From NCBI GenBank assembly GCA_028818775.1, contig JAPPNE010000038.1, positions 1 through 56,763 on the forward strand: DNA of 56,763 nucleotides. Reading direction: 5' to 3'. This document shows, piece after piece, positions 16,451-25,112 of the stretch. Source of the stretch: Deltaproteobacteria bacterium. Lineage in GTDB: Bacteria; Desulfobacterota; Binatia; UBA9968; JAJDTQ01. The position numbers and the translations under genes are program-made. Positions within the stretch are counted from its first letter, which is position 1; the number at the start of each line of letters is the position of its first letter. A model generated the notes under the pieces. The model saw nothing but the letters and a program-made list of their open reading frames with translations, was not told the DNA's origin and made no database searches.

Positions 16451-18226
16451 TTACGCCGGCAAAACGGCGTCCGCATCCTCTCCCTTTTTCCGCGAGGGCT
16501 TGCGCGCGGTCTTCAGTTGCGGCGGGTCCTCCAGCACCATCTCGTGCTGCGCCCCGCCGGCGGGGATCATCGGATAGCAGTTCTCGAACCGGTCGATGAC
16601 GAAGTCCATCATCACCGGACCCTTGTGCTTCAACCCCTCCTTCAGCACCGCCTCGACGTCCGCCGGCCCCTCGGAGCGGAGCCCGAGAATGCCGTAGGCC
16701 TCGGCGAGCTTGACGAAATCGGGAGTGTTGCCCAAGTCGCTGGAGGCGTAGCGCCCTTCGTAGAAGAGGTCCTGCCACTGGCGCACCATCCCGTGGAACT
16801 GGTTGTTGAGCAGGATGATCTTCACCGGCAGCTTGTGGATGGCGGCCACCGCCAGCTCCTGGAGATTCATCTGGAAACTGCCTTCGCTGGTAATGCACAG
16901 CACGGTCTTGTTGGGATACGCCTTCTGCGCGCCGAGGGCGGCGGGGAACCCGAAGCCCATGGTGCCGAGCCCGCCCGAGGTGAGGAAGGTGCGCTGGAGG
17001 CCGCTCTTGAAGTACTGCGCCGCCCACATCTGGTGCTGGCCCACGTCGGTGACCACGATGGCCTTGTGCTTCGTCAGCTCGTACGCCTTGTCGATGACGT
17101 ACTGCGGCTTGGTCTCCTTCTTGCCCTCCTGCTGGTACGCCAGCGGATGCTGCGCGGACCAGGCGTTCACCTGCTTGAGCCACGGCCGGCGCTGCGCCTT
17201 GACGCTGGCGGGATTGCCGTCCATGGAGCTCAGCGCCTGCACCAACTCCTTCAATACCGTCTTGACGTCGCCCACGATGGGGATGTGCGCGTGGACGTTC
17301 TTCTTGATCGACGTGGGATCGATGTCGATGTGGATCACACGCGCGCGCGGCGAGAACTCCGACAGCTTGCCGGTCACCCGGTCGTCGAAGCGGGCGCCCA
17401 CGGCGATGAGGAGATCGGCCTCGTGCATGGCCATGTTGGCGCAATAGGTGCCGTGCATGCCGAGCATGCCCATGCACAGCGGATGGGTGCCGGGGAACGA
17501 GCCCAACCCCATCACCGTCATGGTCACCGGGATCTGGGTCAGGTCCGCCAGCTCGCGCACCTCGTTGGCCGCTCCCGAGAACACCGCGCCGCCGCCCACG
17601 TACATCACCGGCCGCTTGGCCTTGAGGATCTCCCCGGCCGCCTGCTTGATCTGGTAGCGGTTGCCGGAGACCGTCGGCCGGTAACCCCTGAGCGAGACCT
17701 TGTCGGGATAATGGAACTCGGCGGACTCCGTGGTGACGTCCTTGGGGATGTCCACCAGGACCGGGCCGGGGCGGCCGGTGTTGGCGATGTAGAAGGCCTC
17801 CTTGATGACCGTGGCGAGGTCCTTGACGTCCTTCACCAGCACGTTGTGCTTGGTACAGGGACGGCTGATGCCGATGTTGTCCGCCTCCTGAAAGGCGTCG
17901 TTGCCGATGAGGGCGGTGGGCACCTGGCCGGTGAACGCCACCAGCGGCACCGAATCCATCATGGCGTCCGCCAGCCCGGTGACGATGTTGGTCATGCCCG
18001 GTCCCGAGGTCACCAGCGCCACGCCTGCCTTGCCCGTGGCCTTGCCGTAACCCTCGGCCATGTGTATCGCGCCCTGCTCATGCCGGGTCAGGACAACCTC
18101 GACGTCGTTCTGCTGGTGCAGGACGTCAAACAGCTTGAGGACCACTCCGCCAGGGATGCCGAAAATGGTTTTCACTCCCTCGCACTTGAGCGACTCCACA
18201 AATATTTCCGACCCGGTCAACTTCAT
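16451..18226 (-). CDS. ilvB: Acetolactate synthase large (catalytic) subunit
   Basis: A 591-residue thiamine-diphosphate enzyme. The catalytic glutamate lies in TRHEQGAIHMAEGYG (about 46-60), after GIPGGVVLKLFD. The metal- and cofactor-binding motif that usually reads GDG-N25-NN reads TSEGSFQMN and then LLNN, so Asp is replaced by Glu and the first Gly by Ser; related acetolactate synthases with GE in this place are known, so the enzyme is probably active. The C-terminus has a basic KPSRKKGEDAD tail. It is the second gene after a DUF465 gene and likely shares its promoter. Confidence 0.95.
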   Translation of the reverse strand: MKLTGSEIFVESLKCEGVKTIFGIPGGVVLKLFDVLHQQNDVEVVLTRHEQGAIHMAEGYGKATGKAGVALVTSGPGMTNIVTGLADAMMDSVPLVAFTGQVPTALIGNDAFQEADNIGISRPCTKHNVLVKDVKDLATVIKEAFYIANTGRPGPVLVDIPKDVTTESAEFHYPDKVSLRGYRPTVSGNRYQIKQAAGEILKAKRPVMYVGGGAVFSGAANEVRELADLTQIPVTMTVMGLGSFPGTHPLCMGMLGMHGTYCANMAMHEADLLIAVGARFDDRVTGKLSEFSPRARVIHIDIDPTSIKKNVHAHIPIVGDVKTVLKELVQALSSMDGNPASVKAQRRPWLKQVNAWSAQHPLAYQQEGKKETKPQYVIDKAYELTKHKAIVVTDVGQHQMWAAQYFKSGLQRTFLTSGGLGTMGFGFPAALGAQKAYPNKTVLCITSEGSFQMNLQELAVAAIHKLPVKIILLNNQFHGMVRQWQDLFYEGRYASSDLGNTPDFVKLAEAYGILGLRSEGPADVEAVLKEGLKHKGPVMMDFVIDRFENCYPMIPAGGAQHEMVLEDPPQLKTARKPSRKKGEDADAVLPA

Positions 18227-18238
18227 CGTTTTCTCCCC

Positions 18239-18466
18239 TCAGCTCGCCGACTTGTACTTGCCGAGAATCTGCATGATCCGGTCCTTGCCGACGAGCTTCA
18301 GTTTCTGGATGCGCTTCTTCTCCATCTCCTCTTCGGGCGACAGGTAACCCTTGTCATGCAAGTCCCCCAGCAGACGCTCGTACTCGAGATGTTCTTCGTA
18401 GTATTTGCGCAGTTCCGGGTCCTTGTCCATGACGGAAGCAATCATCTGCTCCTCTCTTTCCTCCAT
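18239..18466 (-). CDS. DUF465 (YdcH-like) small coiled-coil protein
   Basis: A 75-residue, highly charged helical protein with the DUF465 pattern: an N-terminal helix, HLEYERLLGDLHDKGYLSPE in the middle, then EEEMEKKRIQKLKLVGKDRI. The family function is unknown. It begins with a perfect Shine-Dalgarno AGGAGGT and a strong promoter 40 bp upstream, and ends 12 bp before ilvB. It therefore leads the branched-chain operon. Whether it has a role there is not known. Confidence 0.85.
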   Translation of the reverse strand: MEEREEQMIASVMDKDPELRKYYEEHLEYERLLGDLHDKGYLSPEEEMEKKRIQKLKLVGKDRIMQILGKYKSAS

Positions 18467-18505
18467 GTCGCGACCTCCTGATCGAAGAATTGGGACAAGC
18501 TATCA

Positions 18506-18534
18506 AACTTATCCAACGGCCGTTTCCTTGTCAA
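18506..18534 (-). promoter_or_regulatory. Sigma70-like promoter for DUF465-ilvBNC-psd-pssA-leuAB
   Basis: On the minus strand TTGACA (18534-18529) and TAAGTT (18511-18506) are spaced by 17 bp. The leader to the DUF465 ATG at 18466 would be about 33 bases and carries no leader peptide that I can see. It lies within the 93 bp after the tsaB stop. Confidence 0.65.
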
Positions 18535-18559
18535 CGCGAAACGGTCCGCCGGAGCGTGG

Positions 18560-19306
18560 TCAGGGCTGTCCCGCGGCGCCGCGGGGGGCGCTCGCCACCG
18601 CGTCGGGCGGGCGGATGTAGCGCGGCGCCAGCGAAGCGGCGGCGGTCTCCGGCGCGGCGGCGTACCCGGCTTCGGCGAGGCGCGCCACGGCGGCCGCGAC
18701 CGAGGCATATTCGGTCCCGTCGCTCACGCGGGCGCGGCCCGCGCCGCACCGGGTGATCACGTCGGCGTAGGCCCGGGCGCCGCTCCCCAGGTAGAGGCAC
18801 GGACCCGCGGCCACCGACTCCACGCGCCGGACCATGGCCTCGGGTGCCGCCAGGGAATCCTCGATAAGGCACTCGAAGTCCGCCGCCGTGCGCCGGAAGA
18901 GGGCGGCGTAGACCTCGCCCTTGCGCGCGTCGATCATGGGGCAGACGTAAACGGGGTCCTTTTCCGCCGGCACCCGGTAGGCCGAGGCCTCCAGGGTGCG
19001 CACCCCGAGCACCGGGATCTCCGAGCCGTACACCAGCCCCTTGGCCGTGCTGATGCCGATGCGCAGCCCGGTGAACGAGCCCGGCCCCACCGCCACGCCC
19101 AGGAGCGAGAGGCTCGAGAACGCTGCGCCGGCGTCGTCGAGCACCTCCTCGATGAGCGGCAGCAAACCCTCGGCGTGGTTCGAACGGCCCGGCCGCCGCT
19201 CGCGCGGGCGCACCGACTCTCGCGCGCGCTCCGCCACCAACGCGCCGCCGTCCAGGACCGCGGCGCTCAGCAGCGCCGTCGAGGTGTCCAGTCCGAGTAC
19301 TCTCAT
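18560..19306 (-). CDS. tsaB: tRNA threonylcarbamoyladenosine biosynthesis protein TsaB
   Basis: A 248-residue ASKHA-fold protein, the inactive-protease-like scaffold of the TsaBDE complex that makes t6A37 in ANN-decoding tRNAs. N-terminus MRVLGLDTSTALLSAAV and the hallmark VAVGPGSFTGLRIGISTAKG (about 70-90) are clear. Start at 19306 is set by this N-terminus; the longer open frame is the rseP region read in another frame. It is 11 bp after rseP and is the last gene of the rpsB cluster. Confidence 0.93.
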   Translation of the reverse strand: MRVLGLDTSTALLSAAVLDGGALVAERARESVRPRERRPGRSNHAEGLLPLIEEVLDDAGAAFSSLSLLGVAVGPGSFTGLRIGISTAKGLVYGSEIPVLGVRTLEASAYRVPAEKDPVYVCPMIDARKGEVYAALFRRTAADFECLIEDSLAAPEAMVRRVESVAAGPCLYLGSGARAYADVITRCGAGRARVSDGTEYASVAAAVARLAEAGYAAAPETAAASLAPRYIRPPDAVASAPRGAAGQP

Positions 19307-19317
19307 CGCCGCGCCGG

Positions 19318-20391
19318 TCAGCCGAAGAGCCGCGCCAGATCGTTGTAGAACGCGTACACCATGACGAAGAGCAACAGCACCAGGCCGAACTGCTGCGCCC
19401 GTTCCCGCTGCCTCGCCTCCAGGGGTCTTCCGCGCACGGCCTCGATGAAGAAGAACAGCAGGTGACCGCCGTCCAGCATGGGAATGGGCAGCAGGTTGAG
19501 CACGCCGAGGTTGACGCTCAGGAGCGCCACCAGGAACAGGTAGTTGGCAAGGCCCCGTTGGGCCTGCTCCCCCGCCACCTGGGCGATCATCAACGGTCCG
19601 CCGAGATTGGCGGAGTCGACCCGGCCCACCACCATCTTGACCAGCACCTCGAAGGTGAGCAGCGTCATCTCCACGGTGCGCGTCACCGCCAGCCACGCCG
19701 CGGTCAGCGGGTTGGGCCGGTCCACCTCCACGGTGCCCGCGCTCTGGATGCCGATGAGCCACACGTCCTCGGTCTCGCCCAGGATATTGGGCGCCTGTCC
19801 CGCGGTGGGGCGCAAGGAGACCATGAACTCCCGTCCCTCCCGCGCCACCCCCAGCTCCAGTGCGCGGCCGCCGCTCTCCCGAACCGCGTGCGACAACGCG
19901 TCCCACGAACGGATGGGGCGGTCGCCCACCATGACAACGCGGTCGCCGGCCTGGAGCCCGGCCGAGGCCGCGGGCGAACCCGGCTGGACACCGCCGATCT
20001 CCGCCGTGCGGTAGGGGACGCCGAAAATGACGAAGACCAGCAGGAAGACCGCCACGGCCAGGACGAAGTTCGCCCCCGGGCCGGCCGCGACGATGGCGGT
20101 GCGGGCCGCCAGGCTTCGCTGGGAAAAGGACCGGTCCGGGTCCTCGTCGAGCACCTCCTCGCGCGGATCCTCGCCCATCATCCGGACGTAGCCGCCCAAC
20201 GGAAAGGCGCTGATGCAGTATTCCGTTTCGCCGTAGCGGCGCACCAGGACCTTGGGGCCGAAGCCGATGGAGAAGGTGAGCACGCCCACGCCGGCCTTCT
20301 TGGCCACGAGGAAGTGCCCCAGCTCGTGGAGGAACACCAGCACGCCGAACGCCACCACCGCGGCGGCGATCATGAAAACGATATCGATCAA
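19318..20391 (-). CDS. rseP: Site-2 zinc metalloprotease RseP
   Basis: A protein of about 357 residues, an intramembrane metalloprotease that in other bacteria cleaves anti-sigma factors in envelope-stress control. The zinc motif HELGH lies in the first membrane helix and the LDGGH motif (NLLPIPMLDGGHLLFFF) near the C-terminus. A single PDZ domain (GSPAASAGLQAGDRVVMVGD) sits between them. The start is probably TTG at 20391, whose bases overlap the dxr stop (TTGA) and which gives a full first helix; ATG at 20373 would shorten it by six residues. It is in the usual dxr-rseP order. Confidence 0.92.
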   Translation of the reverse strand: MIDIVFMIAAAVVAFGVLVFLHELGHFLVAKKAGVGVLTFSIGFGPKVLVRRYGETEYCISAFPLGGYVRMMGEDPREEVLDEDPDRSFSQRSLAARTAIVAAGPGANFVLAVAVFLLVFVIFGVPYRTAEIGGVQPGSPAASAGLQAGDRVVMVGDRPIRSWDALSHAVRESGGRALELGVAREGREFMVSLRPTAGQAPNILGETEDVWLIGIQSAGTVEVDRPNPLTAAWLAVTRTVEMTLLTFEVLVKMVVGRVDSANLGGPLMIAQVAGEQAQRGLANYLFLVALLSVNLGVLNLLPIPMLDGGHLLFFFIEAVRGRPLEARQRERAQQFGLVLLLFVMVYAFYNDLARLFG

Positions 20392-21554
20392 TGGGCCGAC
20401 CCGTTGCGTTGCACGAGGTCCTTGGCGAACGCCCGCGCCCAGCGGTCGGCCTCCAGGACCTGCTCCAGGCGCCGCGGCTTGACCGGCTCGTGAGAGGCGA
20501 TGGTCTCCCGGCTGATCTCGTGGATGCGGCGAAAGCCGATGCGTCCTTCCAGGAAAGCCGACACCGCCACCTCGTTGGCGGCGTTGAGGACAGGGGGAAC
20601 GGTGCCTCCCCGGGCGAGCGCGCCGTAAGCGATGTCCAGGGCGGGATAGCGCGGGCCTTCCACGTCCATGAAGGTGAGCTGGCCGCCCTGGGTCAGGTCG
20701 AGCGGCGACAGCCCGGTGTCGAGCCGTTCCGGGTAGGAGAGTGCGTAGGCGATGGGGATGCGCATGTCGGGGATCCCGAGCTGCGCCATGACCGCGCCGT
20801 CGCGGTAGCGCACCATGGAGTGGACGATGCTCTGGGGATGGATCATCACCTCCACGCGCTCCGCGGGCAGGCCGAAGAGCCAGCGCGCCTCGATGACCTC
20901 CAGTCCCTTGTTCATCATGGTGGCGGAATCGATGGTGATCTTGGGACCCATCTTCCACGTGGGATGCTCCAGCGCCTGACCGACGCTGACCTCCGGCAGT
21001 TCACCGAGCGGCGTGCGCAGGAACGGACCGCCCGAGGCGGTGAGGATGATCTTGTCCACGTCTTTCCGGCGGTTCCCTTCGAGGCACTGGAACACCGCGC
21101 TGTGCTCGCTGTCCACCGGCAGAAGGCGCACGCCGCGCTTGCGCGCCTCGCGCACGAAGAGTTCCCCGGACATCACCAGGGCTTCCTTGTTGGCCAGTCC
21201 CACGTCCTTGCCGGCCTGCACCGCGGCGAAGGTCGGCACCAGTCCGGCGCCGCCCACGATGGCCGCGAGCACGAAGTCCGCGCTGGGCTCGGTGGCCGCG
21301 GCCACGGCGCCGTCCTCGCCGTACACGATCTCGGTCCGGCGCCGCCCCATGAGCTTGCGCAGCACATCCACGTCACCGCGTTCCGTGACGCTGACGATGC
21401 GCGGGGCGAACTCCGCCACCTGCTCCGCCAGCAGTTCCAGGTTGCGTCCGGCCACGAGTCCGCTGACCTTGAACCGGCGCTTGAACGTGCGGATCACGTC
21501 CAGGGCATTGACCCCGATGGTCCCGGTGGAACCGAGGATGACGATGCGTTTCAT
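20388..21554 (-). CDS. dxr: 1-deoxy-D-xylulose 5-phosphate reductoisomerase
   Basis: A 388-residue enzyme of the methylerythritol phosphate pathway, forming 2-C-methylerythritol 4-phosphate with NADPH. The N-terminal ILGSTGTIGVNALDVI (about 5-20) binds NADPH; LPVDSEHSAVFQ (about 145-156) and SATMMNKGLEVIEA (about 212-225) are the active-site segments. Length is typical. It lies 2 bp after cdsA and overlaps rseP. With uppS it links this operon to undecaprenyl-phosphate supply. Confidence 0.97.
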   Translation of the reverse strand: MKRIVILGSTGTIGVNALDVIRTFKRRFKVSGLVAGRNLELLAEQVAEFAPRIVSVTERGDVDVLRKLMGRRRTEIVYGEDGAVAAATEPSADFVLAAIVGGAGLVPTFAAVQAGKDVGLANKEALVMSGELFVREARKRGVRLLPVDSEHSAVFQCLEGNRRKDVDKIILTASGGPFLRTPLGELPEVSVGQALEHPTWKMGPKITIDSATMMNKGLEVIEARWLFGLPAERVEVMIHPQSIVHSMVRYRDGAVMAQLGIPDMRIPIAYALSYPERLDTGLSPLDLTQGGQLTFMDVEGPRYPALDIAYGALARGGTVPPVLNAANEVAVSAFLEGRIGFRRIHEISRETIASHEPVKPRRLEQVLEADRWARAFAKDLVQRNGSAH

Positions 21555-21556
21555 GG

Positions 21557-22327
21557 TTAAAGCAACCGCAGACAGTAGGTGCTCACGACACCCGGAAAGA
21601 CGAGGCTGTCAAGCCGGTCCATCAGGCCGCCGTGACCCGGCAGGATGCCGCCGGAGTCCTTGGCGGCGAACCCGCGCTTGATGAGCGACTCGAACAGGTC
21701 GCCGACCTGCGCGATGACGGCGATGGCCGGGGAAAGCCAAAGCAAGTGCGCCAACGGCAACGCCAGCAGCCACGCACCCGACACCCATCCGGCCAGCGCG
21801 CCCGCGACGGTGGCGGCGATGGCGCCCTCCACCGTCTTTCCCGGACTGATTGAAGGATACAACTTTCTCCGGCCCACGGCCACACCGGCGAAGTAGGCGG
21901 CGCTGTCGCTGCAGAACACCACGATCAACACCCACAACACCCACTCGTAGCCGCCGCGGTAAAGGACGATGAAGTGGGGGAACAGGTAGCCCAGGTAGAA
22001 GGCGCCGGCCAGGGCCAGGCCGAGGTGGCGGTAACGTTCCTCCGCCGCGCCCCCGACAAAGACGAACGCGGCGAACAGGAGCGCCACGATCAGCGGCAGC
22101 AGGCTCGACAGACCGGGCGCGGCCAAGGTGAGGGAAAACAGCATGCCGGCCGCCACTCCCGTGAGACGCACCCCCCGGTGAGCCGGGAAGGCCATGCGGA
22201 AGTATTCGCAAAGGGCAACGAGGGCGAGGGCTTCGACGAACAGCGTGAACAGCCAGACGCGGTCCGCGACGACGATTCCGACGACGAAGGGGATTCCGAC
22301 CAGTGCGGTCAGTACGCGGGCGCGCAT
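21557..22327 (-). CDS. cdsA: Phosphatidate cytidylyltransferase
   Basis: A 256-residue polytopic membrane enzyme making CDP-diacylglycerol from phosphatidate and CTP, the precursor used by PssA encoded 7 kb downstream. The CdsA signature is complete: SLIKRGFAAKDSGG followed by LPGHGGLMDRLDS (about 211-241). SPGKTVEGAI precedes it. Seven or so hydrophobic segments occupy the first 190 residues. It starts 28 bp after uppS. Confidence 0.95.
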   Translation of the reverse strand: MRARVLTALVGIPFVVGIVVADRVWLFTLFVEALALVALCEYFRMAFPAHRGVRLTGVAAGMLFSLTLAAPGLSSLLPLIVALLFAAFVFVGGAAEERYRHLGLALAGAFYLGYLFPHFIVLYRGGYEWVLWVLIVVFCSDSAAYFAGVAVGRRKLYPSISPGKTVEGAIAATVAGALAGWVSGAWLLALPLAHLLWLSPAIAVIAQVGDLFESLIKRGFAAKDSGGILPGHGGLMDRLDSLVFPGVVSTYCLRLL

Positions 22328-22355
22328 CTGCGTAACCCCATTCGAGTGTCCCGGG

Positions 22356-23099
22356 TCAGCCCCGCAGGATCTGCTCGTCGGTCTTGCCGAATCGACGTTG
22401 GCGCCTCTGGAACTCCAGCAACGCCTCGATGTACTGACGCTTGGAGAAGTCAGGCCACAGCGTCGGGGTGATGTAGAGCTCCGTGTAGGGTATCTGCCAA
22501 AGGAAGAAATTGCTGATGCGCATCTCTCCGCTGGTGCGGATCAAGAGGTCCGGATCAGGTATGCACCCGGTCTCCGTATGGGCCGCCACCAGGGACTCGT
22601 CGATCTCGGGAAGGTCGTACTCCCCTTCCTTCACCTTGCGGGCGATGTCCCGGACCGTCCTGACGATGTCGTCACGGCCGCTGTAGCTCAACGCCAGGAT
22701 GACGGTGATGGCGGTGTTGTGGCGCGTGAGGTCTATGTTCTGGTCCAGCACCCGGCGCACCGACACGGGCAGGCGTTGGCGGTCGCCGATGGCCATGAGC
22801 CGGATGCCCTCGCGCATCATGCGCTCTTGCTCGCACTCCAGGTAGCTCTCCAGCAACGCCATCAACCCCTCCACCTCATCGTGCGGGCGGTTCCAGTTTT
22901 CCGAGGAGAACGCGTACAGCGAAAGGTAGCGAATGCCCAGGTCACGGCTCAATTCCACCGTGGCACGCACCGCGGCCGTACCCTCCCGGTGGCCTTCCAG
23001 ACGACTCTTGCCGCGCAGCCTGGCCCAGCGTCCATTGCCGTCCATGATGATCGCGACATGAGTGGGGAGCCGGCTCTTTTCCAGCCCGTGGAGATTCAT
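22356..23099 (-). CDS. uppS: Isoprenyl transferase (undecaprenyl diphosphate synthase)
   Basis: A 247-residue cis-prenyltransferase that makes the C55 lipid carrier for peptidoglycan and other wall polymers. The catalytic N-terminal motif HVAIIMDGNGRWA (about 14-26) and the C-terminal LLIRTSGEMRISNFFLWQ and ELYITPTLWPDF segments are intact. Length is typical. It lies 52 bp after frr. Confidence 0.96.
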   Translation of the reverse strand: MNLHGLEKSRLPTHVAIIMDGNGRWARLRGKSRLEGHREGTAAVRATVELSRDLGIRYLSLYAFSSENWNRPHDEVEGLMALLESYLECEQERMMREGIRLMAIGDRQRLPVSVRRVLDQNIDLTRHNTAITVILALSYSGRDDIVRTVRDIARKVKEGEYDLPEIDESLVAAHTETGCIPDPDLLIRTSGEMRISNFFLWQIPYTELYITPTLWPDFSKRQYIEALLEFQRRQRRFGKTDEQILRG

Positions 23100-23151
23100 T
23101 GCGAAGACCCGAAAGGTGGCAGCCCGGGGGCTGCACCAGTGCCGTGGGACA

Positions 23152-23709
23152 CTAGACCTCCATGATCTCCTCTTCCTTGGCCTTGAGGAACCCGTCCACC
23201 TTGCCGACGAAATCCGTGGTGATCTTCTGGATGCGGTCCTGGCCGTGCTTGACGTCGTCCTCGGTGATCTCCTTGCCCTTCTGCATCGACTTCAGCTCTT
23301 CGATGGCGGCGCGCCGATGGTTGCGCACGGAGACCCGGTATTCCTCCGCGGTCTTGCGCACCTGCTTCACCAAGTCCCTGCGCCGCTCCTCGCTGAGCTC
23401 CGGAATCGGCACCCGGATGAGCTGACCGTCGTTGGCGGGGGTGAGGCCCAGGTCCGCCTTGAGAATGGCTCTTTCGATGCCGGCGATGGCGCTGCGATCA
23501 TAGGCCTGGATCGTCACCAGCCGAGGCTCGGGAACGGCGACGGTGGCGATCTGGTTCAAGGGCGTCTGGGTGCCGTAGTATTCCACCACGACCCCGTCGA
23601 AGAGGGAGGCCGAAGCCCTGCCGGTGCGCACCCGTCCCAACTCCCGGCGCATGGCCGCCAGGGTCGTCTCCAGGTCGTCCTGAAAAGCCTGAAAGAAGAC
23701 ATCGTCCAT
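23152..23709 (-). CDS. frr: Ribosome recycling factor
   Basis: A 185-residue ribosome recycling factor that splits post-termination ribosomes together with EF-G. The family patterns LGRVRTGRASASLFDGVVVEY (about 25-44) and IPELSEERRRDLVKQVRK are present. Length is exactly that of the family. It begins 28 bp after pyrH, in the classical rpsB-tsf-pyrH-frr order. Confidence 0.97.
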   Translation of the reverse strand: MDDVFFQAFQDDLETTLAAMRRELGRVRTGRASASLFDGVVVEYYGTQTPLNQIATVAVPEPRLVTIQAYDRSAIAGIERAILKADLGLTPANDGQLIRVPIPELSEERRRDLVKQVRKTAEEYRVSVRNHRRAAIEELKSMQKGKEITEDDVKHGQDRIQKITTDFVGKVDGFLKAKEEEIMEV

Positions 23710-23737
23710 CTGTCACCACCTACGGGCTTGTCTCCGG

Positions 23738-24469
23738 TTACCCGGTTCCCATGCTCACCAGGGTGCCGATGGGCTGACCGCTGACCACCTTGCGTATGTT
23801 GCCCCGCTCCATGACGTTGAAGACGATGATGGGAAGCCGGTTGTCCATGCAGAGCGAGATGGCGGTCGAGTCCATCACCTTGAGCTCCTTGCTGAGCACC
23901 TCCATGTGGGTCAACTCGCGGAAGAGCTTCGCCTCGTGGTTCTTCAGCGGATCGGTGTCGTACACGCCGCGCACCTTGGTGGCCTTCAGGATCACCTCGG
24001 CGCCCACTTCCATGGCGCGCAGGCTGGCGGTCGTGTCCGTGGTGAAGAAGGGGTTGCCGGTGCCGCCCGCCAGAATCACCACGCGGCCCTTCTCCAGGTG
24101 CCGCACGGCGCGCCGGCGAATGTACAACTCGGCCACCTGTCGCATCTCGATCGCCGACATCACCCGCGTGGAGACGCCGATCTTCTCGAGCGCGTCCTGC
24201 AGTGCCATGCTGTTGATGACCGTGGCGAGCATGCCCATGTAGTCGGCGCTGGCCCGGTCGATACCGTGTTCGCTCGCCTCGGCGCCACGCAGGATGTTGC
24301 CGCCGCCGATAACCAGGGCTATCTCGCAGCCCAGCTCGTGGACCTCCCGAATCTCCTCCACGAACCGCGCGACGGTGGCTGGATCGATGCCGTACTGGCG
24401 TTCTCCTGCGAGAACCTCTCCCGTGATCTTCAGAATGACTCGCCTGTATCTCAGCTCCGCGTCCGTCAT
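23738..24469 (-). CDS. pyrH: Uridylate kinase
   Basis: A 243-residue bacterial UMP kinase of the amino-acid-kinase fold, phosphorylating UMP to [14 protein letters not shown] (about 12-22), [10 protein letters not shown] and the C-terminal [19 protein letters not shown] are typical. In the first motif the usual KLSGE reads KITGE. The gene lies 31 bp after tsf. Confidence 0.96.
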   Translation of the reverse strand: MTDAELRYRRVILKITGEVLAGERQYGIDPATVARFVEEIREVHELGCEIALVIGGGNILRGAEASEHGIDRASADYMGMLATVINSMALQDALEKIGVSTRVMSAIEMRQVAELYIRRRAVRHLEKGRVVILAGGTGNPFFTTDTTASLRAMEVGAEVILKATKVRGVYDTDPLKNHEAKLFRELTHMEVLSKELKVMDSTAISLCMDNRLPIIVFNVMERGNIRKVVSGQPIGTLVSMGTG

Positions 24470-24500
24470 TCGTTGGGACCCTGGTGAGCGCGGGCGGCCG

Positions 24501-25106
24501 CTAGTCCTTCATGCCTTCGCCAACCGTGTAGCGGACGAAACGCCGAACGCGGATGTTCTCCCCCAAGCGCGCGACGGCGTCCTGGATCAGGTCCTTCACG
24601 CGGCGGGTGGGTTCCTTGATGAAAGCCTGCTCCATGAGGCACGCGTCCTCGTAGAAGCGCTCCATCTTGCCGTCGACGATCTTGTCCAACACCGCCGCGG
24701 GCTTGTTGAGCTCCGCGGCCTGCTGCCGGTAAATGGACCGTTCCCGATCCAACTCCTCTTCGCCGACGTCCTCGCGTTGTACGTAACGCGGGTTGGCCGC
24801 GGCGATCTGCATCGAGATGTCCTTCACCAGCGCCTGGAACTCCTCCGTCCGGGCCACGAAGTCGGTCTCGCAGTTCACCTCCAGCAGGACCCCGATCTTG
24901 CTGCCGCCGTGGATGTACGCACCCACCAGGCCTTCGCTGGCCTCGCGCTCCGACTTGCGCGCCGCCAGCGCGAGCCCCTTCGCCCGCAGATGGTCCACGG
25001 ACTTCTCGAAGTCACCCTCACATTCGAGGAGGGCCTTCTTGCAGTCCATGAAACCCGCGCCGGTCTTATCTCGCAGCTCCTTGACTAGACTCGCGTCGAT
25101 GGCCAT
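24501..25106 (-). CDS. tsf: Elongation factor Ts
   Basis: A 201-residue EF-Ts, the nucleotide-exchange factor for EF-Tu. The N-terminal UBA-like segment [19 protein letters not shown] (about 8-26) and the exchange motif NCETDFVAR (about 78-86) are intact. It is the short form (about 200 residues) seen in Thermus and many deltaproteobacteria rather than the 280-residue E. coli form, which has a longer core. It is 6 bp after rpsB. Confidence 0.96.
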   Translation of the reverse strand: MAIDASLVKELRDKTGAGFMDCKKALLECEGDFEKSVDHLRAKGLALAARKSEREASEGLVGAYIHGGSKIGVLLEVNCETDFVARTEEFQALVKDISMQIAAANPRYVQREDVGEEELDRERSIYRQQAAELNKPAAVLDKIVDGKMERFYEDACLMEQAFIKEPTRRVKDLIQDAVARLGENIRVRRFVRYTVGEGMKD

Positions 25107-25112
25107 GCTCTC

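Noticed and set aside
15890-18481. An open plus-strand frame of 863 codons across ilvN-ilvB
   Set aside because: It is the antisense shadow of ilvB/ilvN; the composition is His/Arg/Asp-rich, it has no ribosome site and no family resemblance.
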